Shown piece by piece: positions 1 through 9,172 of a DNA stretch of 34,982 nucleotides. A program made the translations under genes and the position numbers. How positions within the stretch are numbered: position 1 is the stretch's first letter; each line of letters opens with the position of its first letter. The notes beneath the pieces are model-generated. The model had not been told where the DNA came from. It worked only from the letters and a program-made list of their open reading frames with translations, and ran no database searches. Source of the DNA: Bifidobacterium jacchi (GTDB lineage Bacteria; Actinomycetota; Actinomycetes; Actinomycetales; Bifidobacteriaceae); contig NZ_RQSP01000027.1 of the NCBI RefSeq assembly GCF_009078285.1, forward strand, positions 1-34,982, read 5' to 3'.

Positions 1-23
1 TCGAACTGCGAGTGCGGTATGTC

Positions 24-179
24 CCCATGATGTAGGGAATATCGCATGGTGTAGGGATCGGATATGTGTGGTTTTTGTGAAAATGGCGGAATGTAGCCGT
101 TTTTGCGTCCCTGCATCATGGGGTGTTCCCTACATCATGTGAGAATCCCTGCATGATGGGAGATTGCCTGCATCAGGGG
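24..179. repeat. 19-bp iteron-like repeat array in two opposed blocks
   Basis: Six copies of a near-palindromic unit close to CCCTGCATCATGGG are visible. Two are in one orientation (core CATGATGTAGGGA at 26 and CATGGTGTAGGGA at 45, exactly 19 bp apart). Four are in the other orientation, with unit starts at 109, 128, 147 and 166, again exactly 19 bp apart. About 50 bp of AT-richer DNA separates the blocks. The regular phasing and inversion suggest a multi-site protein-binding region, perhaps controlling the GH84 gene downstream or a gene left of the window. That function is inference; the repeats themselves are plain in the sequence. Confidence 0.85.
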
Positions 180-180
180 A

Positions 181-500
181 GGTTGGCGGCACGATGGGGG
201 AGCCTTGTGCGGGCGGGGCGTGGCGCATTGGTGGTGTGCGCTGCACGGAGTGTCGCGCGTGGCGGCTGGGATGCTAACGCTAACAATGTCGTGGTGCCGC
301 CGATTTGCGGATGCCGACGTCGCTGCAGACGATGTGAACGCCGTCACATGCGCGTCACACCATTTTGTTAAGTTAGTATACGGTTCACTGGATTGTATCC
401 GGCGGCTGCGTGGCTGCAGACGAAGGCAATCCGATTGCGCGAGGCGGCGTCCGACGACACCGATGTCGCATCGCGAACCGAGAAAGTGAAAGGAAGCCAT
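181..500. other. Upstream region of the GH84 gene
   Basis: I see no convincing gene here; the short ORFs are arginine-rich noise without a ribosome-binding site. An AT-richer patch around 361-385 (TTGTTA followed by a TATAC stretch) could hold a promoter, but I cannot place the -35 and -10 boxes with confidence. The sequence AGTGAAAGGAAG just before position 501 is the likely ribosome-binding site of the GH84 gene. Confidence 0.5.
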
Positions 501-3500
501 ATGCATAAGGTATTGGGAGGCATACTGGCGGCAGCGCTGGCATTGGGGCCAGTCTTCGCCGGTCCGGTCGGCATCGCCCAAGCGGACGAGACGACCGCAG
601 CCCAAACGGCAGGGGAATATACCCTGTACCCCAAACCCCACTCCGTGACCTATGACGAGGGACGGTACATTCTTCGCGACATCAACGTCGTCTACGATGA
701 CGACATCGACTCGGCCACCAAGGCCCGACTCAACGAGGTCGCCAAGCTGAAGAACCTCAAGGTCACCGAATCCGAAGCCAAGGTGGACGGCAAGACCAAC
801 GTCTACGTCGGCGTGGAGGGATCCGGCGACACCGCCGAGAAGGCCATCGACGCGGCATACAAGCCGGCCGCCGCCACGTTCGAGAAGAACGACTCGTACT
901 TCCTCAAGTCCGACAATGGCACCATCGCCGTCCTCGGCAAGGACACCGATTCGAGCTTCTACGGACTGACGACGCTGTATCAGGTGTTCGGCCAGCTTGA
1001 CAGCCTCACTGTGCGCAACTTCACCATCACCGATTATGCGGACGTGGCATCGCGCGGCTTCATCGAAGGCTACTACGGCAACCCGTGGAGCACACAGGAC
1101 CGCATCAACCTGATGAAGTTCGGCGGCTATTACAAGATGAACGCCTACTTCTACGCGCCGAAGGACGACCCGAAGCACAACGCCAACTGGCGTGACCTCT
1201 ACACCGAGGATGAGATCAACACGAAGATCAAGCCGCTCGCCGAGGCCGGCAACGAGTCGAAGACCCGCTTCGTGTTCGCGCTGCATCCGTTCATGAACAG
1301 GCCGTTCTCCTTCAGCAACTATGATGCTGATCTGGCCACGCTCAAGGCGAAGTTCCTCCAGGCCATCAAGGTCGGCGTGCGTCAGATCGCCATTCTGGCG
1401 GACGATGCCGCGAACGTGGGTGGCGACAACTACACCAGACTGCTCAACGACATGGTGGCATGGCTCAAGGAACTCAAGGCCGGTGACTATCCGGACATGA
1501 AGACCACGCTGCCGTTCGTCACCCAGGAATACATGTACAACGGCGAAAGCTACTACCAGAACTTCCCCAAGGAGGTTCAGGTGGTCATGACCGGCGGCCG
1601 CATCTGGGGCGAGGTCTCGCAGAACTTCGTCAACACGTTCTACAACAACGCCAAGCGCGGACCGTTCATGTGGATCAACTGGCCGTGCACCGACAATTCG
1701 AAGAACCACCTCATCATGAGCGGCTACACCACGTTCCTGCATCCGGGCGTCGATCCGGCGAAGATCCAGGGCATCATGCTCAACCCGATGCAGCAGTCGG
1801 AGCCGAGCAAGGTCGCGATCTTCGGCAACGCCGTCTACTCGTGGAACATCTGGCAGTCCGAGGAGGAGGCCGACGCCGCGTGGGACGCCTCGTTCGCGTT
1901 CGTCGACCACAACACCGCCGTGCCGACCGCCGCATCCAACGCGCTGCGCGAACTGAGCAAGCACATGGCCAACCAGGCGATGGACAACCGCGTCACCCCG
2001 CTGCAGGAGTCCGTGGAGCTCGCGCCGAAGCTCACCGCGGTCAAGGACAAGCTGACCGCCGGCACGCTTGAGGCCGACGACGCCTATCTGGCCGCCGTCA
2101 AGGCCGAGTTCGTCAAGCTCCAGCAGGCCGCCGCCACCTACGCCGCGCAGGGCAACAAGCAGCTCATCGGCGAAACCGAGGACTACTCCGGCGCCGACGC
2201 CAACGAGCAGCTCGGCCCGTGGCTCGACTCCTGGAAGGACACCACCAAGGCGGCGCTCGCCTACATCGCGGGCATCGAAGCCGCGGCCAAGGGCGATGTC
2301 TCCGACATGCTCAAGCAGTACTCCGCCGGTCAGGCCGCGTTCGCCGCGTCCAAGAGCCACGGCTTCTACTACGTGGGCGAAACCAAGTACGCCGAGGTCG
2401 GTGTGCAGCACATCGTGCCGTTCATCAAGGCCATGGACGCCTACCTGGGCGCCAAGGCGCAGCAGGAGGCCGATCCGAGCGTCGTCACCAAGACGTACAT
2501 CTCGAACAAGTTCATGACCCCGGGCTCGGGCACGATGGATGCCATCTTCGATGGCGACGACTCGACCATCGCGTCGTTCCAGAACCCGAACAAGCTCGCC
2601 AAGGACGACTACATCGGCGTCAAGTTCAGCCAGCCGATCACCGTCAACGCGATTCGCTTCGCGTTCGGCCCGGAACTGAAGAACCACTTCAACAAGTCGA
2701 AGCTGCAGTACACCACCGACGGCACGACGTGGAAGGACGTGAACGACAAGGTCTACGATCGACCGAATGCCGAGAACAGCAAGCCGATCGAAGAGACCGG
2801 ACTGAACCTTGAAGGCGTCACCGCCGTACGTCTGATCGCCACCGAAGCCAACGCTCTGGATCTGTGGGTCGACCTCGCCGGCATCGACATCAACAAGGTG
2901 GCTGAGCCCGAAGATGGCGACGATGGCGAGCAGACCTACGACATCAAGGCCGTCACGCTTGAGAAGATTCAGGAAGCCAGTGGCAAGAGCGATGCCATCC
3001 ACGATGGTGTCAATACCGAGAACCCCGCCGGTGCGATGTACAAGAGCACCACGCAGAACACTGCCGACAACTGGGGCCTGGATTGGATTGACGATGGTGC
3101 CGCAATCGTGCTTGACCTCGGCGAAGCCAAGTCCATCGGATCGGTCATCGTTGCGCAGGGCGACAACAACGCTGCCACCGATCATCCGGACAGCGCCGTG
3201 ATCGAAACCAGCACCGATGGCAGCACCTACACCAAGTTCGGTGACCTCGGCAATGTCAAGGATGCAACCGTGACCGGAACCGCCGTGACGGCTCGTTACG
3301 TGCGCATCCGCAACACCGCGAAGAAGAAGGTCTGGTGGCGCGTCCGTGAGATCACGGTCAAGTCTCCGGCCGAGACCCAGGTCGGCCAGTACACCGCAGT
3401 CAACGCGACCTACGCCAACCAGGTCATCGATACCGGCACCGTGGACAAGCTCTACGACAAGAACACCACCGACTCCAGCGTCGTGATGTTCAAGAAGGCC

Positions 3501-6500
3501 GCAGATGGTGAAGGCCGCGACACCACGCAGGCGGGCGCGTCCATCACGCTCGATCTCGGCGCGACCAAGAAGGTCGGCTCCGTCGTGCTCTCGCAGGGCC
3601 AGGCCAACTCCGACGACATCATCATCAAGGGCGAAGTGCAGGTCAGCACCGACGGCACCAACTTCACCAAGTTCGGCGAGTTCACCAATGGCGGCAAGGA
3701 AGTGACCGTCACCGGTGCGGCGGCCGATGCCCGCTACGTGCGCGTGGAGAACAAGGAGGCGACCGAGAAGTGGTGGCGTGTCCGTGAGATCACGGTCAAC
3801 CCGCCGGTGGCCGCCGACCTGACGAAGTACGTGTACACGAACCTCGATAACGCCACGTTCACCTCGTCCAGGACCGACGACACGGTGACGCTCTCCAACG
3901 GCACCGTCTCGCTCGCCAAGGGCAAGTACGTGGGTCTCGACTTCGGCGAGATCGTCAGGCTCAAGTCCGCCACCCTCACCGTCGGCGCCGCCAATGGTCT
4001 CAAGACCCAGACGTCCGACAACGGCGTGGTGTGGACCGACGTGCCCGCGGACGGCGTCAAGAACGGCACGACCGCGCGTTACATCCGCGTGGTCAACACC
4101 GCCGACACCGCAGCCAGCGCGGCGATCACCGCCTTCAACGCGACGATCGACGCCAAGGGCGTGTACGGCAAGATGATCAACTCGAACATCCCCGTCAACA
4201 CAAATTGGGGCACGGACACCCGCAACACCCTCAACGCGTTCGACGGCGACATGAACACCGTGATCAAGTTCGCCGGCCAGCCCGCCAAGGACAACGTCGC
4301 CGACTTCGATCTCGGCCAACCGATCGTCATCACGTCGCTGCGCATCTACACCGCAGACAGCCAGTACGACTACATCCGTGACTCCGTCATCCAGATGTCC
4401 GCCGACGGCAAGACGTGGGTCGACGCGTTCACCATCGGCGACGGCATGACCGACACCGACACGCAGAACAAGTTCGGTGACATCGTCGATGCCAACAAGC
4501 AGACCGATTCGCAGTATCCGAACGTCTTCTACTACGGCAAGGACGACATCGCCAACGGCAAGGGCATGCGCTACCTGCGCATCAAGGCGACCGTCAACTA
4601 CCCGGTGCGTGCGCTCGCGTTCAACGAGTTCATGGTCAACCGCGGCGCGTACGTCTCCACCGAAACCAGCGCGGCGTTCACCGCCACGGTGATCGAGGAG
4701 CGTGGCCACATCCCGAGCAACATGCTCGACAAGGATCTGACCACCACGTACAAGCCGAGCGCCAAGAACGGCTCGCTGACCTACAAGATCGACGATGCGA
4801 GCACGCTCAAGTCGTTCCGCTTCGTGCAGGCCGGCGAGGCCAGCGGTGCCACCGTGACCGGCCATGTGGCCGACGCGAACGGCACCGTGAGCGAGGTCAC
4901 CTTCGGCACGCTCGACCAGTCCATCAACGCGTTCAACGTGCCCGACGGCAAGACGCTGATCGACGTGACGGTGGCCTGGACCGACAAGCTGCCCGAGCTT
5001 TCCGAGTTCGTCAAGGTCAACTCCGCCGACAAGGCGAGCGACGTGACCGCGGCCAAGACCGCGCTCAAGACCGCGATCGACGCCAAGCCGGACGCCTACG
5101 ACACGTGGACCGCCGACTCGAAGAGCGCGTACGACGCCGCCAAGGCCACCGCGACCAAGGTGCACGCCAGCCCGCAGATCGCAGTCAGCTCCATCACCAT
5201 GGCCAAGGCTGCGCTCCAGTCCGCCATCGACTCCGCCGAGACGAAGGCCGACGCCGCGCAGACCGCCGCCCTCAAGAAGCTGGTCGATGAGGCCGTGACC
5301 AACGACGAGTTCTTCTACACCGCAGCCACGTTCGCCGACTACACGGCGGCGCTCGACGAGGTGAAGACCGCGCTCAAGGCCACCGACAACCTCTCCGGCG
5401 ACCAGGCGACCGCGCTCAAGACCGCCGTCGAAACGGCCAAGGGCAAGCTCGCCTACAGCACCTACCAGAGCGAACTCGCGCAGCTCGCCCTCGACGGCTA
5501 CGACGGCTACAAGTCCGCGAACTACACCGAGGACTCGTACAAGGCGCTCGCCGACGCCAAGGCGGCCATCGACGCGCTCGTCAAGAACGATGCGGCCACC
5601 CCGCAGCAGTTCAAGGACGCGCGTGAGGCATACGTGGCCGCCAAGGACGCGCTCGTGAACGCGGCGGAGCTCGCCGCCGCCGTCACCGAGGCCGAAGGCA
5701 AGAAGCAGAGCGACTACACGACGGAATCCTGGAAGCCGTTCGCCGAGGCGCTCGCCAACGCGAAGGCGCAGCTCAAGAGCGGCACCGCGGCAACCGTCGC
5801 CGACGCGCTGGCCGCGCTGAAGGACGCTCAGGGCAAGCTCGTGCCGACGGACAAGCCGGTTCCCAACATCGCTTCGGTCATCAAAGAGATGCAGAAGATC
5901 AAGGCCGGGAACTACACCGCCGACAGCTACGCCACGCTCAAGACCGCCATCGACAAGGCCGAAGCCGATCTGAAGGCCGAGAACACCGACGCCTATGACG
6001 CCGACATCACGGCCATGCGCAATGCAGAGAGCGCGCTGGTCTCCATCGTCGGTCTCAAGGCGAAGGTGGGCGAGGCCAAGGCTATCAACGCCAAGCTGTA
6101 CACCACCGCAAGCTACGGCAAGGTCGCGGCGCTCATCGCCGACGACACGCTGGCGACGCTGTACCAGTCCGGCACCAAGGCTGCGATCGATGCGCGCATC
6201 GATGCGATCGGCAATGCCATCGCTGAACTGGTCTACGTCTCCACCGATGTCGACACGTACGTCAAGGACATCGAGGTCAAGGCCAAGGGCAACTACACCG
6301 ATACTGCCTACAAGGCCTACGTCGATGCGTACAACGCCCTCAAGGCGCTTGCCGACAAGCCCGCTGGCACGGTGAGCCTCGACGAGTTCACCGCCGCAAA
6401 GGACGCCTTCGAGGCCGCCGAGCGCAATCTCACGCTCAAGAAGGCCGACTACAGCGCCGTCGAGGACGCCAAGGCCAAGGTGCCCGCCGATCTGAGCGGC

Positions 6501-6800
6501 TACACCGACGCCTCGGTCGCCGCCCTCAAGAAGGCGCTCGCCGCCGTCACGTACGGCCTGGACATCACCAAGCAGTCCACGGTCGACGGCTACGCCAAGG
6601 CCATCAACGAGGCCGTCAAGGGTCTCAAGGCCAAGGATGACGGCACCGACAACGGCGACAACGGCATCGGCAAGAAGCCGGGCAAGAAGCCGGGCAACGT
6701 GGCGGACACGGGCTCCAGCATCATCGCCATGGCCGTGGCCGCGGCGATCGCGCTGGTCGCCGGCGCCGGCCTGATGGCCACGCGCAGGCGTCGCGCCTGA
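501..6800 (+). CDS. Secreted, wall-anchored GH84 beta-N-acetylglucosaminidase with several CBM32-like modules and FIVAR repeats
   Basis: A 2099-residue surface hydrolase predicted to cleave terminal beta-linked N-acetylglucosamine from host glycans such as mucin or hyaluronan-type polymers. The ATG at 501 is chosen because AAGGAAG lies just upstream and a signal peptide follows directly (hydrophobic residues 5-27); the reading frame is open further upstream without these signs. Residues about 40-180 resemble the GH20b-type domain that precedes GH84. The catalytic barrel begins near EGYYGNPWS (189-197), and the family's adjacent catalytic aspartates are D301-D302 in ILADDAAN. F5/8-type (CBM32-like) modules cover about 664-1380; those at about 811-954 and 962-1102 are recent-looking tandem duplicates ending in WWRVREITV. 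About eight FIVAR-like helical repeats (xYTxxSY...) fill 1510-2047. The end has a Gly/Lys/Pro linker, the motif VADTG (2067-2071), a hydrophobic span and RRRRA, that is, a sortase signal with a non-LPXTG core. Family assignment is firm; the exact substrate is not known. Confidence 0.93.
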   Translation: MHKVLGGILAAALALGPVFAGPVGIAQADETTAAQTAGEYTLYPKPHSVTYDEGRYILRDINVVYDDDIDSATKARLNEVAKLKNLKVTESEAKVDGKTNVYVGVEGSGDTAEKAIDAAYKPAAATFEKNDSYFLKSDNGTIAVLGKDTDSSFYGLTTLYQVFGQLDSLTVRNFTITDYADVASRGFIEGYYGNPWSTQDRINLMKFGGYYKMNAYFYAPKDDPKHNANWRDLYTEDEINTKIKPLAEAGNESKTRFVFALHPFMNRPFSFSNYDADLATLKAKFLQAIKVGVRQIAILADDAANVGGDNYTRLLNDMVAWLKELKAGDYPDMKTTLPFVTQEYMYNGESYYQNFPKEVQVVMTGGRIWGEVSQNFVNTFYNNAKRGPFMWINWPCTDNSKNHLIMSGYTTFLHPGVDPAKIQGIMLNPMQQSEPSKVAIFGNAVYSWNIWQSEEEADAAWDASFAFVDHNTAVPTAASNALRELSKHMANQAMDNRVTPLQESVELAPKLTAVKDKLTAGTLEADDAYLAAVKAEFVKLQQAAATYAAQGNKQLIGETEDYSGADANEQLGPWLDSWKDTTKAALAYIAGIEAAAKGDVSDMLKQYSAGQAAFAASKSHGFYYVGETKYAEVGVQHIVPFIKAMDAYLGAKAQQEADPSVVTKTYISNKFMTPGSGTMDAIFDGDDSTIASFQNPNKLAKDDYIGVKFSQPITVNAIRFAFGPELKNHFNKSKLQYTTDGTTWKDVNDKVYDRPNAENSKPIEETGLNLEGVTAVRLIATEANALDLWVDLAGIDINKVAEPEDGDDGEQTYDIKAVTLEKIQEASGKSDAIHDGVNTENPAGAMYKSTTQNTADNWGLDWIDDGAAIVLDLGEAKSIGSVIVAQGDNNAATDHPDSAVIETSTDGSTYTKFGDLGNVKDATVTGTAVTARYVRIRNTAKKKVWWRVREITVKSPAETQVGQYTAVNATYANQVIDTGTVDKLYDKNTTDSSVVMFKKAADGEGRDTTQAGASITLDLGATKKVGSVVLSQGQANSDDIIIKGEVQVSTDGTNFTKFGEFTNGGKEVTVTGAAADARYVRVENKEATEKWWRVREITVNPPVAADLTKYVYTNLDNATFTSSRTDDTVTLSNGTVSLAKGKYVGLDFGEIVRLKSATLTVGAANGLKTQTSDNGVVWTDVPADGVKNGTTARYIRVVNTADTAASAAITAFNATIDAKGVYGKMINSNIPVNTNWGTDTRNTLNAFDGDMNTVIKFAGQPAKDNVADFDLGQPIVITSLRIYTADSQYDYIRDSVIQMSADGKTWVDAFTIGDGMTDTDTQNKFGDIVDANKQTDSQYPNVFYYGKDDIANGKGMRYLRIKATVNYPVRALAFNEFMVNRGAYVSTETSAAFTATVIEERGHIPSNMLDKDLTTTYKPSAKNGSLTYKIDDASTLKSFRFVQAGEASGATVTGHVADANGTVSEVTFGTLDQSINAFNVPDGKTLIDVTVAWTDKLPELSEFVKVNSADKASDVTAAKTALKTAIDAKPDAYDTWTADSKSAYDAAKATATKVHASPQIAVSSITMAKAALQSAIDSAETKADAAQTAALKKLVDEAVTNDEFFYTAATFADYTAALDEVKTALKATDNLSGDQATALKTAVETAKGKLAYSTYQSELAQLALDGYDGYKSANYTEDSYKALADAKAAIDALVKNDAATPQQFKDAREAYVAAKDALVNAAELAAAVTEAEGKKQSDYTTESWKPFAEALANAKAQLKSGTAATVADALAALKDAQGKLVPTDKPVPNIASVIKEMQKIKAGNYTADSYATLKTAIDKAEADLKAENTDAYDADITAMRNAESALVSIVGLKAKVGEAKAINAKLYTTASYGKVAALIADDTLATLYQSGTKAAIDARIDAIGNAIAELVYVSTDVDTYVKDIEVKAKGNYTDTAYKAYVDAYNALKALADKPAGTVSLDEFTAAKDAFEAAERNLTLKKADYSAVEDAKAKVPADLSGYTDASVAALKKALAAVTYGLDITKQSTVDGYAKAINEAVKGLKAKDDGTDNGDNGIGKKPGKKPGNVADTGSSIIAMAVAAAIALVAGAGLMATRRRRA

Positions 6801-7038
6801 CGTGCGGCAGTCGGTAGTCGGCATCCGGTAGTCGGCAGCTGGCAGCTGGCGTCGGTCGGTGGCGGACAGCGGCCGCTGCAGCCGCCCCGGCAGCCGCCGG
6901 CAATCGACGCGGCTGCCAGCATGGCGGGCTTCGGCTGGCCGGAGACCGACTGGCCGGCGACTGACTGGCGAATACGTAATAATCGAAGATCCGAATCACT
7001 GTATGCATAACTGAAAAACCGGCTGATAAAGCCGCCTG

Positions 7039-7086
7039 AGAGGCCGTCTGCGATGTCGAATAACGATGTTGCAGGCGGCCTCTTTG
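7039..7086 (+). terminator. Rho-independent terminator after the GH84 gene
   Basis: The arm AGAGGCCGTCTGC (7039-7051) pairs with GCAGGCGGCCTCT (7071-7083) with one G-T wobble, and TTT follows. It lies about 240 bp past the GH84 stop codon with no gene between. The loop is 19 nt. Confidence 0.75.
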
Positions 7087-7160
7087 TGTTGCCGGGGTGC
7101 TCTTGGCTGGGGTTGCTGGTGGGGGTGGCGGATGCTACAGGGCTGCATAGGGGACTGCTC

Positions 7161-7226
7161 TGCTGGGGTTGATTTACTGGGGTGCTTTGCTGGGGTGCTT
7201 TACTGGGTTGATTTGCTGGGTTGATT
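7161..7226. repeat. 13-14-bp tandem repeat
   Basis: Five consecutive units of the form TGCTGGGGTTGATT / TACTGGGGTGCTT / TGCTGGGGTGCTT / TACTGGGTTGATT / TGCTGGGTTGATT, with a decayed sixth unit after. The pattern is a minisatellite; I see no associated gene or clear function. Confidence 0.8.
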
Positions 7227-7343
7227 TGCTGGTATTGGCAGGACTGCGCTGCCGACTTTGCTGACGGAACGCCAGTGAGTCGCCATTGAGACGCCACTGA
7301 ACCGCTGCCCAGACTGTCTGCAACGGACCGTCTGCATTGACGA

Positions 7344-7359
7344 TGTGATAATGATCACA
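7344..7359. promoter_or_regulatory. CRP/GlxR-like palindrome
   Basis: TGTGATAATGATCACA has perfect 6-bp arms and fits the CRP-family consensus TGTGA-N6-TCACA. TTGACG lies directly before it (7337-7342) and TATTGA just after (7362-7367), so it could sit inside a promoter reading right. The nearest downstream gene is 800 bp away, so its target is unclear and the match may be chance. Confidence 0.35.
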
Positions 7360-7454
7360 GGTATTGATTTGGTGCATGATTCCTGATATCGCGCGCGCGA
7401 CTACCGATGCGAGGCGCAAAAAACAAGACTGTTGGGCCAGAACTTTTGAGGGGT

Positions 7455-7550
7455 TCAGCTTCTGTATCTCCCCAGTCAGCTTCGCTGACAGCCCCCTCGT
7501 CAGAAGGGACCAGCACCACTCAGCCAATTACGAGACAGACCACTAGTGCA
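7455..7550. repeat. Possible degenerate relative of the MITE core
   Basis: The segment around 7471-7510 contains the hairpin GTCAGC-TTC-GCTGAC flanked by CCCC and CCCCTCGTCAGAAGGGA. It resembles the reverse complement of the core of the MITE-like element at 9274-9396, and CACTAGTG occurs at 7541 as it does at 9272. The terminal inverted repeats are not recognisable, so this is a weak call. Confidence 0.35.
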
Positions 7551-7607
7551 CCACGGAGCGCAAGGATTCCACGAAGTTCCTTCGGTCGGTCATATAGGTC
7601 GTGTCGG

Positions 7608-7953
7608 TCGTGTGCATGGAGCGGATGTAAGGCAACGGTTGTGTGCATGGAACGTATGCGAAAAATCCGTTGTGTGCATGGAACGTATGCGAGGAGGCTC
7701 TTGAGAGCCGTTCCACGTACGCCGTATGCACACGAATTTGCTTATAGCCGTTCTATGCACACAAATTCAGGCCGTTTATATACGTTCCATGCACACGACC
7801 TGCGGCAGACTGCTGTTCGGCGGTGCCGTAGGCCGTCATTTATATACGCTGAATGCACACGACTGTACGCACGCGCATTCTGTGCACACGAAATCCATGT
7901 CGTCTATATACGTTCCATGCACACGATCTTGTATATACGTGTAATGCACACGA
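7608..7953. repeat. Ten-copy array of a 20-22-bp unit in two opposed blocks
   Basis: The consensus in forward sense is close to TATATACGTTCCATGCACAC, usually followed by GA. Three copies lie in reverse orientation (starts 7608, 7639, 7670; exact 31-bp period). Seven follow in forward orientation, with the ATGCACACGA core at 7726, 7755, 7789, 7853, 7882, 7917 and 7944 (spacing 27-35, one gap of 64). The core is kept while the flanks drift. The spacing is too irregular and the units too divergent for a CRISPR. I infer a protein-binding array or a decayed repeat family; the next gene to the right is the AbiEi-like ORF. Confidence 0.85.
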
Positions 7954-8169
7954 TCCTGCGAGCCGTGTGTATTTCCCAGTTGTTGGCGTGGAGCAGAGAA
8001 CAATGATGCGCGATGTCGGCGATGACGTTACGCAGACGCCCTTATTCGTCGGTGTTATCCGCCAGCGTTATCGGTCCGTATTGTCCTTCATTCAGTTATC
8101 CACAACGATTTGACAACAGGAAAACGGCATAATTCCAAGGAAAACGAGGTTCAATCCACAGAGGCTGCA

Positions 8170-9165
8170 TTGAGTCGACATGATGCCGCCCGATCATTAC
8201 GATCATGGCGCATGAGACAGAACGACAAATTGAATGCGCGATGCCAGGAGGCGGAGAGCCGACAAATGTGCATATGGGTGCGGACGGATGCGGAATCGCG
8301 CGTGTTCCAGCGACACCGCAGGATCGGCGACCTCGTCCGCGTGTTCGGAAGACTGCATGCGCGAACCGCCTATTGGGAGCATCTCAGTTGCGCGGAACGG
8401 TACCGTCATATTGTGCGTTCGCTGGCGGTGCTTCATCCTACGTGGATATTCTGCTATATGAGCGCGGCGGTGTTTCATAACATCAGTGATTCCGTCCGAT
8501 ATATGGATACGGTCCATATTCGAACTGTGCGGGAGTCTCATGTCAGGGATTACGCCGGTGTGCGGCATCACTACATCGCGGATGCGTCGTTCGTCGTGAT
8601 TGATGGCGTGCGCGTCACCTCGTTGGAGCGGACGGCTTTCGATTGCATGCGTGGATTGCCTTTTCCTGATGGCATGGCCGTGGCGGAATCGGTGCTGCGT
8701 CAGGACTTGATTGGTAGACGAAGACTCGGAACATCGTTTGCGGCGTTGCCGGGCTGGCATCGTGCCAAGGCGTTGAGGGTGCTCTCATATGCGTCTGGTG
8801 CCACGGAGAACGGAGGCGAGGCCTATGCGCTTGGCGTGATCGTTGATCATGGATATGCGGTGCCATCGCTGCAGAAGGAGATCGTCGATCCGCGTGATCC
8901 GGCGCGCGTCTATCGCGTGGATTTCTTTTGGCGGACACCTGACGGACGCGGCATCGTCGGCGAGCTCGATGGGCGGGTGAAGTACCGTGATTCGTCGATG
9001 TATCGCAACGACAGTCTTTCCGAAACGGTCATCGCAGAAAAGGAGCGTGAGGAGGGCATTCGCCTGGTGGTCGATGAACTGTTCAGATTCTCGTTTGCTG
9101 AAGCGTTGCACGATGAGCGGCTGCTGGCCAAATTGGATAGGGCTGGAGTGCCGAAAGAACGGTAG
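8170..9165 (+). CDS. AbiEi-like / DUF559-like protein of unknown role
   Basis: A protein of about 331 residues resembling a group of actinobacterial proteins that join an AbiEi-type antitoxin-like N-terminal region to a Vsr/DUF559-type C-terminal domain. The second half carries the family-type motif ELDGRVKY (265-272), preceded by a YRVDFFWRTPDGR stretch that fits a PD-(D/E)xK-like nuclease fold. No AbiEii-type toxin gene lies beside it, so it looks like an orphan. The start is uncertain: the frame is open from a TTG at 8110. I prefer TTG 8170 because GAGG lies 5 nt upstream, and ATG 8212 is also possible. Whether it cuts DNA, regulates, or does neither cannot be told from sequence alone. Confidence 0.7.
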   Translation: MSRHDAARSLRSWRMRQNDKLNARCQEAESRQMCIWVRTDAESRVFQRHRRIGDLVRVFGRLHARTAYWEHLSCAERYRHIVRSLAVLHPTWIFCYMSAAVFHNISDSVRYMDTVHIRTVRESHVRDYAGVRHHYIADASFVVIDGVRVTSLERTAFDCMRGLPFPDGMAVAESVLRQDLIGRRRLGTSFAALPGWHRAKALRVLSYASGATENGGEAYALGVIVDHGYAVPSLQKEIVDPRDPARVYRVDFFWRTPDGRGIVGELDGRVKYRDSSMYRNDSLSETVIAEKEREEGIRLVVDELFRFSFAEALHDERLLAKLDRAGVPKER

Positions 9166-9172
9166 CCGTACC

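Larger units (their letters stand above)
6801..8169. other. 1.4-kb gene-free, repeat-rich intergenic region
   Basis: From left to right this stretch holds an irregular GTCGGCAG/GGCAGCTG-rich patch (6805-6870), a terminator for the GH84 gene (7039-7086), a 13-14-bp tandem repeat (7161-7226), a CRP-like palindrome (7344-7359), a weak relative of the MITE core (about 7455-7550) and a ten-copy repeat array (7608-7953). ORFs of up to 199 codons cross the array, but they only translate the repeat (for example YIRSMHT), lack ribosome-binding sites, and are not called. Confidence 0.7.

Noticed and set aside
135-6824. 2229-codon ORF on the minus strand opposite the GH84 gene
   Set aside because: It mirrors the GH84 frame; GC-rich third positions remove antisense stops. 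Its Leu/Val/Gly/Arg/Asp/His-rich sequence shows no domain, and the plus strand has catalytic motifs and a signal peptide.
7608-7953. CRISPR array
   Set aside because: Units change orientation, spacing varies from 27 to 64 bp, and only a 10-bp core is conserved; no cas gene is near.
7407-8006. 199-codon ORF through the ten-copy array
   Set aside because: It translates the repeat (YIRSMHT-like) and has no ribosome-binding site.
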